From an uncultured Clostridia bacterium (GTDB lineage: Bacteria > Bacillota > Clostridia > TANB77 > CAG-508), in NCBI GenBank assembly GCA_944386195.1, contig CALXAD010000016.1, positions 1 to 43,528 of the forward strand: a DNA stretch of 43,528 nucleotides, in the 5' to 3' direction. Within the stretch, counting starts at the first letter, position 1; each line of letters starts with the position of its first letter. The notes under the pieces were generated by a model. The model was not told the origin of the DNA. It did no database searches and worked only from the letters and a program-made list of their open reading frames with translations. A program made the translations under genes and the position numbers. Below are positions 1-7,187 of the stretch, one piece after another.

Positions 1-71
1 CTATGAAATGGTATATTCCACTTTTTTAGTATTTTTAACTTTCCACTTTTTATGGATTTTTTACTTGACAT
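1..71 (-). CDS. Possible N-terminus of the DGR reverse transcriptase (partial)
   Basis: This is the only minus-strand frame with an ATG that stays open to the window edge: 23 codons, starting MSSKKSIKSGK and rich in lysine. It lies about 330 bases downstream of the template repeat, where DGRs usually carry the reverse transcriptase. No RT motif is visible because the frame is cut. The ribosome binding site is poor: AGGTGA lies about 18 bases before the ATG. The true start could lie outside the window, or the ORF could be spurious. The assignment rests on position alone. Confidence 0.28.
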   Translation of the reverse strand, partial: MSSKKSIKSGKLKILKKWNIPFH

Positions 72-200
72 TTACACTATTTTCTTCTCTCACCTAAATT
101 TCACCACTTTTCTTGAAATTTAATTTTACTTTTATAATACAGGTAAGATAAAACTTTCTAGCCTTGTTAGCTCCATTATCTGTTACAAAAACTTATTAAA

Positions 201-223
201 AAGGTAGTAAAAATTACTACCTT
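201..223 (-). terminator. Hairpin between template repeat and left edge
   Basis: A perfect 10-bp inverted repeat (AAGGTAGTAA and its complement) with a 3-base loop. On the minus strand it is followed by a short T run, so it resembles a weak intrinsic terminator. It sits between the DGR template repeat and the expected reverse transcriptase. It may terminate part of the template transcript or be a structured part of the DGR template RNA. The rest of 72-397 shows no gene. Confidence 0.45.
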
Positions 224-397
224 AAAAACAGTTCTAAAATATACTCCCTTTCGAATATTGCTACCTACTAACAAATATATTTATCTATTTTTATTTTATA
301 CTTAAGAGTTTTCTTAAGTAAAGGATATAGTTTGTTTTTCTTTCTAAAACTTCTCATATTTCACCCTAGTGAATATATCCACAGTTTTTTAGAAAAG

Positions 398-510
398 CTA
401 TCGGACGGAGCCCATTAGTATTGCTCACGTTGTTGTTGTTCAAATAGCCATTGTTGCCGTTCACATTGAACACATTCCTCGCGTTGTTGTTGTTAGGAGA
501 GGCTAGCCAC
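398..510 (-). repeat. DGR template repeat (TR)
   Basis: On the minus strand this 113-base noncoding block is rich in AAC codons and would read PNNNNARNVFNVNGNNGYL and onward. It aligns with 1464-1579, the 3' end of the target gene, with one 3-base gap. I count 18 mismatches at template adenines (to T, G or C) and 4 elsewhere. Two of those four lie at the 3' end (GGG/GAG, CGT/CGC), where VR and TR initiation sites differ in known DGRs. The flanks are identical (CCTCTCC on one side, CCGATAG on the other). It begins 18 bases after avd stops, a usual TR position. Adenine-specific mismatch is the hallmark of mutagenic retrohoming. Confidence 0.93.
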
Positions 511-528
511 TGTCAACTATACCCTAAT

Positions 529-882
529 TCAATTATTTTTTATGAGTGAATTCATCCAACCTGTTGAATATTTTAATATGTCATCAATTTTATTAGCTAA
601 TTTATAATATTTTTTTATAGTTATTAATTTTTTATCTGAAGATAAATTTAATAAAAAATCTATTACTTTTATTTTTGCAAATAATATTAACAATAACTCT
701 TTTTTCTTTTCTATATCTTGAATTGAGTTTGCTTTATATGCAATTTCTAAAATATCAAAAGAATTACTTCTTATTCTATTTTTTAATTCAATATCTTTTT
801 TAGGAAAATTATCCATCTCTTTATCTATCATTATAAGTAATTCCCTTATAAAGTTAATTACCTTAAACTTTTCATTTTTCAT
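529..882 (-). CDS. avd: Avd-like DGR accessory protein
   Basis: A 117-residue, mostly helical basic protein fitting the Avd/four-helix-bundle family related to the S23 intervening-sequence protein. Visible family-like features are FPKKDIELKNRIRSNSFDILE around residues 27-47, a second long helix, and a closing GWMNSL. Known Avd is a pentameric partner that binds the DGR reverse transcriptase and template RNA and is required for mutagenic homing. The gene overlaps the upstream MutS-like gene by 11 bases, which suggests translational coupling, and is followed within 18 bases by the template repeat. The order target, accessory genes, TR is typical of DGRs. The family call rests on pattern and context, not on a profile search. 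Confidence 0.8.
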   Translation of the reverse strand: MKNEKFKVINFIRELLIMIDKEMDNFPKKDIELKNRIRSNSFDILEIAYKANSIQDIEKKKELLLILFAKIKVIDFLLNLSSDKKLITIKKYYKLANKIDDILKYSTGWMNSLIKNN

Positions 883-1315
883 TTATAATAGCTTCTACCT
901 TTTTTATTTTTTCACTAAAATTATCGTTTTCTATTATTGATACTAATTTTTTACTAATTATTTCAATTTTTCTTTTACATTTTATATATTTATGTGCCTT
1001 TTCAAATATCTTACAATAGTTGTTCAAGTTGCCATTTTCAAACTTATCAAAAACCTCATAATTATTTCTTGTATCTATAACCAAATAATCTATTTTGTAA
1101 TGTTCTATTTTAGATTTTATCCTATTAATAAATTTCTTTGGGAATGCACAACTATATAAATTACTATTACTAACTTCTCTTAATTTATAATTAAATAAAT
1201 ATGATAATATATAAGCATCTTTTCCATATGTATAGTAAAAAGCTCCTATCTCATAGAAAATAATTACATGTGGATGAATTTCTTTTATAGTTTCTGCCAT
1301 TTTTATTACACTCAT
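872..1315 (-). CDS. MutS domain-I-like DGR accessory protein
   Basis: A 147-residue protein whose first half resembles the mismatch-recognition domain I of MutS: HPHVIIFYEIGAFYYTYGKDA (about residues 14-34) has the layout of the MutS stretch with the Phe-x-Glu wedge, though FYEIG/FYYTYG replaces the usual F-x-E. A later CAFPKKFINRI corresponds to the MutS 'GFP' segment. No clamp or ATPase domain is present, so it cannot be a repair MutS. MutS-like stand-alone proteins have been reported as DGR accessory genes. It lies between target and avd, behind AGAGGT, and overlaps avd. A role in handling template-target mismatches is inference. Confidence 0.7.
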   Translation of the reverse strand: MSVIKMAETIKEIHPHVIIFYEIGAFYYTYGKDAYILSYLFNYKLREVSNSNLYSCAFPKKFINRIKSKIEHYKIDYLVIDTRNNYEVFDKFENGNLNNYCKIFEKAHKYIKCKRKIEIISKKLVSIIENDNFSEKIKKVEAIINEK

Positions 1316-1335
1316 AACATTACCTCTATTTTTCG

Positions 1336-1366
1336 TTTCCAGACATACACTAGGCCTGTCTGGAAA
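1336..1366 (-). other. Inverted repeat just downstream of the DGR variable gene
   Basis: Perfect 10-bp arms (TTTCCAGACA and complement) around an 11-base loop. It lies 47 bases past the target stop codon and about 100 bases past the VR. Neither strand shows a T run, so a terminator is unlikely. In phage DGRs, hairpin or cruciform structures downstream of the VR help target recognition. The loop here is longer than the short loops described for those, so equivalence is inference. Confidence 0.6.
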
Positions 1367-1413
1367 TACTTATTGATTAACTTTTCTACTAAATCTATCA
1401 TCTTCTACCATTC

Positions 1414-2544
1414 TTATGTTTCAGGCACTATTTGATATTGGAATTCAGATTTTGGAATTAAAACTATCGGGCGGAGCTCAATAGGAACGCTCACGGTGGT
1501 GTAGTTCAAAATGCCAGGGTAGCCGTTCACATAGAACACACCCACCGCGTAGCGGTCGTTGTAAGGAGAGGCTAGCCACCAGGATGAGCTCGATCCATTA
1601 TTATATATTCCGTTATTATAATCTACTGAAAGCCAATTTGGAGCAGTATTTTCGCTATATCCTGTTGATGTACAATTAGTTATTTTTATTTCATTTGTTG
1701 TATCTTCACTATTGTTATATGAGTTCATAAATAATTCTAACGTTGGTCCTCCTATCGCATAACTTGCATGTCCTGTATTATCCTTATATTCATCCCATAC
1801 ACTTTGGTCCATTAAATATGCTACTGCTTTTGCATTATCATTTGTACTTGGTGTAGAACCTAGAACTCCATACCACTGACTATTTAAAAATCTTAATTCT
1901 TGTGGTACTGCATCTGAACCAACTTCATAATTTGATATATAATCTTCTAAAGTACATGCATCAACTGTATTACTTCCATCTTCTTTTGATGAAATTAAAT
2001 ATACATAATTTTCATCATCATAGAATATTCTCCATGTTAAATTTGTTCCTTCTGTTTCCTCTTTTTTAGATACATAATTTACTTTATCTCCATAATTTGC
2101 CGCACTCACCTCTGTTACTTCTCCACCAGTAGTTGTTGTACCTTCTAATGTTCCATTATATATATCTGATATTTTTATTGGATAACTTCCATACTCTGTT
2201 TTTGTAGTTAATGTTAATGTTGTTAAATCATCTGGTAAATCCTCTGCTTCTGGTACTCCATCAAAATATTTCTTTAATACATTTACAAATTCGTCTTTGC
2301 TTATTTTTCCACCATTTCCTGCTTGTATTCCTAATACATCCGTCTTTGCTTGTTCAATTAAACTTGCTGTTTCTGTATCTTTTTTAGCATTCTGTGCTTG
2401 TGTTAGTATTCCATTTTGTCCTGTTAGCATTGCAATTGATACTGCTGCTAATATTAGTAAAACTATTATTGTAATAACTAATGCTATAAGAGTAATTCCT
2501 CGTTCCTTTCTTTTTAATAATTTTTTGTTTTCATTTTCTTTCAT
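1414..2544 (-). CDS. DGR target: pilin-like protein with C-type-lectin-like variable domain
   Basis: 376 residues. The N-terminus is a type IV prepilin-like leader: basic residues, Gly16, then ITLIALVITIIVLLILAAVSI, so cleavage after G16 and anchoring in a pilus-like fibre or membrane is likely. The usual Glu at mature position 5 is absent. A helical stalk and a Gly/Thr-rich linker follow. The C-terminal domain carries SSSWWLASP and ELRPIVLIP, the pattern of formylglycine-enzyme/C-type-lectin folds (DUF6273-like) common in DGR targets. Residues about 322-361 are encoded by the VR. Start supported by AGGAGG seven bases upstream. It should expose a rapidly diversified binding face on the cell surface; the ligand is unknown. 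Confidence 0.88.
   Translation of the reverse strand: MKENENKKLLKRKERGITLIALVITIIVLLILAAVSIAMLTGQNGILTQAQNAKKDTETASLIEQAKTDVLGIQAGNGGKISKDEFVNVLKKYFDGVPEAEDLPDDLTTLTLTTKTEYGSYPIKISDIYNGTLEGTTTTGGEVTEVSAANYGDKVNYVSKKEETEGTNLTWRIFYDDENYVYLISSKEDGSNTVDACTLEDYISNYEVGSDAVPQELRFLNSQWYGVLGSTPSTNDNAKAVAYLMDQSVWDEYKDNTGHASYAIGGPTLELFMNSYNNSEDTTNEIKITNCTSTGYSENTAPNWLSVDYNNGIYNNGSSSSWWLASPYNDRYAVGVFYVNGYPGILNYTTVSVPIELRPIVLIPKSEFQYQIVPET
1464..1579 (-). repeat. DGR variable repeat (VR)
   Basis: The 116-base 3' part of the target gene, homologous to the template repeat at 398-510. Examples on the coding strand are AAC to TAC, GAC or ACC, AAT to GGT, CCT, GTT or ATT, and ACT to CCT. The VR carries one codon more than the TR (CGC near the 5' end). 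Substitutions not explained by adenine mutagenesis are AGG/GTG (second base), TAT/ATT (first base), GGG/GAG and CGT/CGC. This suggests that TR and VR drifted slightly, or that the last homing used an earlier template. Confidence 0.93.
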
Positions 2545-2614
2545 CTTTAATTCCTCCTAACTTTTTTTATTTTATATTTTAAATTTAATAGCAAAACATA
2601 AAAAAGACAGCAAT

Positions 2615-2636
2615 AAAAATCTGTTTTAAAACAGAC
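2615..2636 (-). terminator. Hairpin plus T5 between small ORF and DGR target
   Basis: An 8-bp palindrome (TCTGTTTT and complement) is followed on the minus strand by TTTTT. It overlaps the stop codon of the small peptide gene and lies about 70 bases upstream of the target gene. It may act as a partial terminator or attenuator controlling how much transcription reaches the target and the DGR genes. Confidence 0.5.
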
Positions 2637-2757
2637 TTTTACTACTATCTTCTTCTAATCTATGTTTAATAAAACTATACTTTATTTCACTAAAGTGTAG
2701 CTCTCTCTCTCTCTCTCTCTCTCTTACAGTATCAATGGTTCTAGCTCTTTTTATCAT
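2626..2757 (-). CDS. Small peptide gene with in-frame AG repeat in the DGR leader
   Basis: A 43-codon ORF with a clear AAGGAG eight bases before its ATG and a promoter 39 bases upstream. The peptide starts MIKRARTIDTV, continues with four Arg-Glu pairs encoded by (AG)12, and ends LEEDSSKSLF. A change of one repeat unit would shift the frame and reach a stop within about seven codons, so the gene could switch on and off by slippage. I do not recognise the family. The stop codon overlaps a terminator-like hairpin, so it could serve as a leader peptide for the DGR operon (inference). Confidence 0.5.
   Translation of the reverse strand: MIKRARTIDTVRERERERELHFSEIKYSFIKHRLEEDSSKSLF
2701..2724 (-). 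repeat. (CT)12 / (AG)12 microsatellite
   Basis: Twelve uninterrupted dinucleotides, the only dinucleotide tract of this length noticed in the window. On the minus strand it lies inside the small ORF and encodes (RE)4. Tracts of this length are prone to slippage in replication. Confidence 0.95.
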
Positions 2758-2795
2758 TTTGTATCTCTCCTTTTCTTTTTTCTTTTGACTTTTAT

Positions 2796-2824
2796 ATTAT
2801 ATATTATCTTTTTTTACTTAGCAA
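2796..2824 (-). promoter_or_regulatory. Promoter of the DGR operon
   Basis: On the minus strand, TTGCTA, a 17-base spacer, then TATAAT. The -10 lies 38 bases before the small ORF. It is the best sigma-A-like promoter upstream of the pilin-like target. The stretch 2825-2979 beyond it shows no gene. Confidence 0.6.
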
Positions 2825-2979
2825 TACTTTCTATTAATTTGTAATTTAAATGTAATATTTTTAAACCAAAGAATGAATACTTTGTATTATACTATGATTA
2901 TTTTCAACTGTATTTTTATATTAATGTAACTTTTAAAATATGTATTAATTCTCTAAATTTGAAGTATATTTTAAAGTTT

Positions 2980-3013
2980 AAAAAGCTTACTAATTTTAAT
3001 TAGTAAACTTTTT
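2980..3013. terminator. Bidirectional-looking terminator hairpin
   Basis: A 16-bp stem with one mismatch and a 2-base loop, flanked by A runs on one side and T runs on the other. It lies downstream of ackA on the minus strand, separating it from the DGR operon. Confidence 0.65.
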
Positions 3014-3071
3014 ATATCTTAATCCATTTCTATTAATATTTATTCATACATTATATAGAATATCAATAATA

Positions 3072-3096
3072 AAAGGGATAAAAATCTTATCCCTTT
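3072..3096 (-). terminator. Terminator of ackA
   Basis: A 10-bp perfect stem (AAAGGGATAA and complement) starting 5 bases past the ackA stop, followed by a T-rich run on the minus strand. Confidence 0.8.
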
Positions 3097-3100
3097 CAAA

Positions 3101-4294
3101 TTATTTACTTATTAATCTTTTTGTTTCATTAGCAATCATTAATTCTTCGTTTGTTGGAATTATATAAACTTTAACTTTTGAATCAGCTTTAGAAAGTTCT
3201 GTTTCTTCTCCTCTTACATTATTTGCTTCATCATTAAAGTCTACTCCCATGAATGCTAATTTATTGCAAATTTCTTTTCTTATTCTAGGTGTATTTTCTC
3301 CAATACCACCTGTAAATATAATATAATCCACACCATTCATTAAAACAGCATATTTTGCAATAAAACTTGCAACTCCATATTCGAAGTTTTCCATTGCTAT
3401 TTCTGCTCTTTCGTTTCCTGCTTCTGCTGCATTTTCAATTTCTCTAAAGTCTGGTGCTTCTCCAGATATTCCAGATGCTCCTGATTGTTCATTTAATATA
3501 TCTTGCATTTCTTGAGCTGAAAGATTTTCTTTTTTCATAATATATGTTACTACAGATGGGTCTAAATCACCACTTCTTGTAACCATTGGAACTCCACCTA
3601 ATGGTGTTAATCCCATACTTGTATCAATTGATTTTCCACCTTTAATAGCACATACGCTTGAACCTTGTCCTAAATGGCAAGAAACTATTTTTAAATCTTT
3701 AATATCTTTATTTACAATCTCTGCTAATCTCTGAGAAACATACATATGAGATGTACCATGTGCACCATATCTTCTTACACCATATTTTTCATAATATTTA
3801 TATGGAATTGGATAAATATAGCTTTCTTTTGGCATTGTTTGATGGAATGTTGTATCAAATACAGCTACCATTGGTTTTCCTGGCATAACATTTTTACAAG
3901 CTTCCATTCCTAATGCTGCAGCTGGGTTATGTAATGGAGCAAATTCTCCACATTCTTTAATTTCTTCTATTACTTTATCATCAATTATAGCTGAATCTTT
4001 AAAGATTTCTCCTCCATGAACAACTCTATGTCCTATAGCTTCTATTTCATCTAAGCTATCTATAACTTTATATTCTGGATTTGTAAGTTGTGCTAAAGTA
4101 AATTCAATTGCTTCTTTATGGTCATGAGCTGTTTTGTCAATTTTATATTTTTTACCATTTACTTTATGTGTTATAAATGATGCTTCTTCTCCTATTCTTT
4201 CATACTTTCCTGAAGCTAAAACTTCTTTTGTTTCCATGTTAATTAATTGGTATTTTAGTGATGAACTACCACAGTTTAATACTAAAATTTTCAT
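3101..4294 (-). CDS. ackA: Acetate kinase
   Basis: 397 residues. Catalyses acetyl phosphate + ADP to acetate + ATP in the cytoplasm, the energy-yielding last step of acetate fermentation. Typical motifs are visible: N-terminal LNCGSSSLK (phosphate binding), GHRVVHGG, HNPAA, TFHQTMP, YGAHGTSHMYVS, and FTGGIGEN near the C-terminus. Length is normal for the family. The start was placed at MKILVLN because AGGAGG lies at the right distance there; an upstream extension of 12 residues has no support. Pta, the enzyme making its substrate, is directly upstream on the same strand with a 104-base gap, so the two are probably co-transcribed. Confidence 0.97.
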   Translation of the reverse strand: MKILVLNCGSSSLKYQLINMETKEVLASGKYERIGEEASFITHKVNGKKYKIDKTAHDHKEAIEFTLAQLTNPEYKVIDSLDEIEAIGHRVVHGGEIFKDSAIIDDKVIEEIKECGEFAPLHNPAAALGMEACKNVMPGKPMVAVFDTTFHQTMPKESYIYPIPYKYYEKYGVRRYGAHGTSHMYVSQRLAEIVNKDIKDLKIVSCHLGQGSSVCAIKGGKSIDTSMGLTPLGGVPMVTRSGDLDPSVVTYIMKKENLSAQEMQDILNEQSGASGISGEAPDFREIENAAEAGNERAEIAMENFEYGVASFIAKYAVLMNGVDYIIFTGGIGENTPRIRKEICNKLAFMGVDFNDEANNVRGEETELSKADSKVKVYIIPTNEELMIANETKRLISK

Positions 4295-4398
4295 TTTCTT
4301 CCTCCTATATAATAAAATTTCCTTACACATTATACACCATTTTTTTACTATTTTCTATATTTATTTTTATTTTTTTATATTTCTTAAAAAATAAGCTT

Positions 4399-5403
4399 TT
4401 ATTCTTCATTTGCTTGTACCGCAGTTATTGCAATTACACCTTCAATATCTTTACTACTACATCCTCTTGATAAATCATTTACAGGCTTTGCTAATCCTTG
4501 GCATAATGGACCATATGCCTCTGCTTTTGCTAATCTTTGTACTAATTTATATCCAATATTTCCAGCATCTAAATTAGGAAATATTAGTACATTAGCTTTA
4601 CCTTTTACAGGACTATCAGGAGCTTTCATCTTAGCAACTTCTGGCATAATAGCTGCATCTAATTGTAGCTCTCCATCAACAATTAAATCAGGAGCTTTTT
4701 TCCTTATCTTTTTAGTTGCCCTTATTATTTTTTCAGTTAGCCTTGACTTTGCACTTCCATGTGTTGAATAAGAAAGCATAGCAATTTTAGGTTCTTTTCC
4801 TATTAATTTTCTAAAACTTTCTCCAGATTCAATTGCTATTTCTGATAAATCCTCATCTGTAGGATTTTCATTTAAACCACTATCAGCAAATATAAAAATA
4901 CCATTTTCTCCATATTCACAATTAGGTACAACCATTACAAAAAATGCTGATACCAATTTTATACCTTCTTTAGTTTTTAATATTTGAAGTGCTGGTCTTA
5001 TTGTATCAGATGTTGAATGAACAGCTCCTGATACTAAACCATCTGCTTCACTATTTTTATCTTTTACCATTAAAACGCCAAAATACACAGGGTCTTTTAC
5101 TAACTCTTTTGCTTGTTCTAAAGTCATTCCTTTTATTTTTCTCAAATCATATAATAAATTTACATATTCATCATATTTTTCTGAATTCAATGGGTCTACT
5201 ATTTTTGCTCCTTCAATATTAATATTATTTTCATTAGCTACTTCTTCTACTTTTTCCTTATTCCCTACTAAAATAATTTTTGCATAACCTTCTTTTAATA
5301 CATTTTCTGTAGCTTTTAATACACGTACATCCTCAGCTTCAGGAAGTACTATTGTTCTTATTTGAGTCTTAGCTCTTTTTTTCATTTCCTCTATAAATGA
5401 CAT
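4399..5403 (-). CDS. pta: Phosphate acetyltransferase
   Basis: 334 residues, the short single-domain form found in Firmicutes. Converts acetyl-CoA + phosphate to acetyl phosphate + CoA. It starts MSFIEEMKKRAK with IVLPEAEDVRVLKA, and contains GLVSGAVHSTSDTIRPALQ and a C-terminal PNLDAGNIGYKLVQRLA, all typical of the PTA_PTB family. AGGAGG precedes the ATG. With ackA downstream it forms the acetate-producing pathway. Confidence 0.97.
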   Translation of the reverse strand: MSFIEEMKKRAKTQIRTIVLPEAEDVRVLKATENVLKEGYAKIILVGNKEKVEEVANENNINIEGAKIVDPLNSEKYDEYVNLLYDLRKIKGMTLEQAKELVKDPVYFGVLMVKDKNSEADGLVSGAVHSTSDTIRPALQILKTKEGIKLVSAFFVMVVPNCEYGENGIFIFADSGLNENPTDEDLSEIAIESGESFRKLIGKEPKIAMLSYSTHGSAKSRLTEKIIRATKKIRKKAPDLIVDGELQLDAAIMPEVAKMKAPDSPVKGKANVLIFPNLDAGNIGYKLVQRLAKAEAYGPLCQGLAKPVNDLSRGCSSKDIEGVIAITAVQANEE

Positions 5404-5504
5404 TTGCTAACCTCCTATATAAATTTTATTTAAACAACACACTTGTTTAAAATTCATTTACATTATATAAATAAAACATTAAAAGCACAAGTATTTTTTA
5501 AAAA

Positions 5505-5570
5505 ATGTCCAATTGGGGACGTTTCCTTTTGGACATTTTGTCCATTTAAGAAACGTCCCCAATTGGACAT
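5505..5570. repeat. REP-like palindromic element, copy 1
   Basis: A 66-base palindrome with 21-bp perfect outer arms (starting ATGTCCAATTGGGGAC) and an inner hairpin, GGACA-TTT-TGTCC. A related copy lies at 6879-6931. Such intergenic palindromes are often dispersed in many copies in Clostridia genomes. It may also act as a terminator for the DUF4116 gene upstream on the minus strand. Mobility by an IS200-like transposase is inference. Confidence 0.8.
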
Positions 5571-5577
5571 AAGTAAA

Positions 5578-6093
5578 CTATTCTTCTAATAAAGCTTTTA
5601 TTTCTTCATCTTGTTTTAATTCTTCTGATATAAAATGATAACTTTGTTTATTTTGTTTAACCGCAATTAAAGCCAACTCTTTATCATTTCTTAGCCTATC
5701 AGATGCATACTTTATTATTATTCCTTTATTTTCTACAGCTGCTTTTACAACTTCTCTATCATCTCTAAGTTCTTCACTTGCAAAATATAATGCTTGTCCA
5801 TATGTTTTACAACTTTCTAAAATTAGTTCTCTATCTGCTCTTAGTCTATCAGAAGCATAACAAATAGTCCAAGGAGCTCCTCTTACCCCTTTTTGTATCA
5901 CTTCTTTGTCATTTTTTAGCATATTACTTGCAAACTCCAAACTTTCTGGTTCTTGGTCTAAAGCTGTCATTACTACTTCTTTATCATTTTGTAATTCTGG
6001 AGATGCTAAATCTAAAAACTTTCCATTTTCTGCTACTGCTTTTAATATAAATTCTCTATCATTACTATGTTCTTTTACTTCTTCCTCTGTCAT
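5578..6093 (-). CDS. DUF4116 repeat protein
   Basis: 171 residues made of tandem units of roughly 24-25 residues with the pattern LRNDKELALIAVKQN...YASDRLR, i.e. the DUF4116 repeat. At least five units are visible, each with a (N/D)D(R/K)E(V/L/F) core. The family's function is unknown; the helical repeats suggest a protein-binding solenoid. The start was moved to MTEEEVKEH, preceded by GGGAGG; the longer reading adds 18 hydrophobic residues but lacks a ribosome binding site. It lies downstream of trmB on the same strand and next to a REP-like element. Confidence 0.85.
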   Translation of the reverse strand: MTEEEVKEHSNDREFILKAVAENGKFLDLASPELQNDKEVVMTALDQEPESLEFASNMLKNDKEVIQKGVRGAPWTICYASDRLRADRELILESCKTYGQALYFASEELRDDREVVKAAVENKGIIIKYASDRLRNDKELALIAVKQNKQSYHFISEELKQDEEIKALLEE

Positions 6094-6205
6094 AATATGC
6101 CTCCCAAAATACAAATTAATAATAATATAACCAATATAAATATGCAAACAAATATATTTAAAATTCTTTATTAATATATATTTTTTATTTTCTCTTTTTA
6201 TTTTA

Positions 6206-6868
6206 TTATTTTAACTTTGCAATTAAAGCTTTTATTTTTATTCCTTGCTCTGAAAACATCTTTTCATGTTCTGTCTCAATATTTTTTTCAAAAATAGGTT
6301 CACTATGTAAATCGTAAGTTTTAGAAACTATTTCAAAACCTGTTTCATTAAAATAATGTAAACTACTTTCAAATAATTCATCATCATCTGTTTTAAAATA
6401 GATTTCTCCACCCTTTACTAAAAATTCTTTATATTTTTCTAATTGTCTTGTATGTGTTAACCTTTTCTTTCTATGCTTTCCTCTTGGCCAAGGATTACAA
6501 AAATTTATATATATTCTTTGTACTTTATCTTCTTTATCTAATATTAAGTTAATTCTTTCTATATCAAATCTAGTAAGTAAAACATTTTTAGGTTCTAAAT
6601 TAGCTTCCTTATAACTTGCTTCTACATTTCTTTTAGCAAGCCCTAACATTGCATCTATTAAGTCTATTGCTAAATAATTTACATCTAAATTTTCAACTGC
6701 AAGTTTTGATATAAAAGTTCCTTTTCCACAACCCAGTTCTAACATAAATGGCAAATCACTATTTTCAAAATGCTCTTTCCATTTACCTTTCCATTTCTCA
6801 GGTTCATCTTCGTAAAATTTACTTGCTTCTAATTCTGGTCTTGCCCATTTCTTATAACGAATTCTCAT
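6206..6868 (-). CDS. trmB: tRNA (guanine-46-N7)-methyltransferase
   Basis: 220 residues. Methylates N7 of guanine 46 in the tRNA variable loop with S-adenosylmethionine. The SAM-binding loop LELGCGKGTFISKLA lies near residue 45, followed by YLAIDL, and the family-specific INFCNPWPRGKHRKKRL corresponds to the NFPDPWPKKRHxKRR signature with FCN in place of FPD. The start at MRIRYKKW is preceded by GGAGGT; the ATG 12 bases earlier forms part of that ribosome binding site. Length is normal. Confidence 0.95.
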   Translation of the reverse strand: MRIRYKKWARPELEASKFYEDEPEKWKGKWKEHFENSDLPFMLELGCGKGTFISKLAVENLDVNYLAIDLIDAMLGLAKRNVEASYKEANLEPKNVLLTRFDIERINLILDKEDKVQRIYINFCNPWPRGKHRKKRLTHTRQLEKYKEFLVKGGEIYFKTDDDELFESSLHYFNETGFEIVSKTYDLHSEPIFEKNIETEHEKMFSEQGIKIKALIAKLK

Positions 6869-6878
6869 AACAACCTCC

Positions 6879-6931
6879 ATGTCCTATTGGGGACGTTTCT
6901 TTTTGGACATTTTGTCCATTTAGGGACACAT
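6879..6931. repeat. REP-like palindromic element, copy 2
   Basis: Shares the core of the element at 5505-5570 (ATTGGGGACGTTTC, then TTTGGACATTTTGTCCATTT) and ends in AGGGACACAT. The right arm is shorter and diverged, so the outer stem is mostly lost. It lies just upstream of trmB. Confidence 0.75.
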
Positions 6932-7030
6932 CTTTAAATATTTTAACAAATTAATACATTTTTTTCAAGTTAAGTTTATTAGTCTTTATTGACTTATTAT
7001 TAAATTTTTATATAAATATTTATTATTTAG

Positions 7031-7059
7031 TTGACAAATATATTTTCATTTTATATAAT
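7031..7059 (+). promoter_or_regulatory. Consensus sigma-A promoter
   Basis: TTGACA, a 17-base spacer and TATAAT, a perfect match to consensus. Transcription should start near 7066, giving a leader of about 120 bases before the small membrane protein gene. Confidence 0.85.
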
Positions 7060-7075
7060 GATATAGGTTTTTAGA

Positions 7076-7182
7076 CGCTCACCATGACAGCTTAGTTGTA
7101 TGAAATAGCAACAAGCTGTTAATTATTAATATCTTGTTGTTATTATATGCAACTTTAAGTTGCAACAGCGAGGAGGTGAGCG
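7076..7182 (+). promoter_or_regulatory. Structured 5' leader that can hide the ribosome binding site
   Basis: The leader can fold into a multibranch structure. The outer stem pairs CGCTCACC (7076-7083) with GGTGAGCG (7175-7182), which overlaps the AGGAGG ribosome binding site. Inside are a long hairpin, 7087-7098 with 7109-7119 (ACAGCTT/AAGCTGT plus GTTG/CAAC), and a second hairpin at 7149-7163. This is the layout of a translation-controlling RNA element (riboswitch, thermosensor or protein-binding leader). I do not recognise a known class. Confidence 0.55.
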
Positions 7183-7187
7183 AAAAA

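Noticed and set aside
2297..2560. Plus-strand ORF over the pilin-like N-terminus
   Set aside because: Shadow of the target gene; no ribosome binding site and no family resemblance.
2758..3060. c-di-GMP riboswitch upstream of the pilin-like gene
   Set aside because: Such riboswitches often precede pilin genes in Clostridia, but no GEMM core sequence is present between 2545 and 3060.
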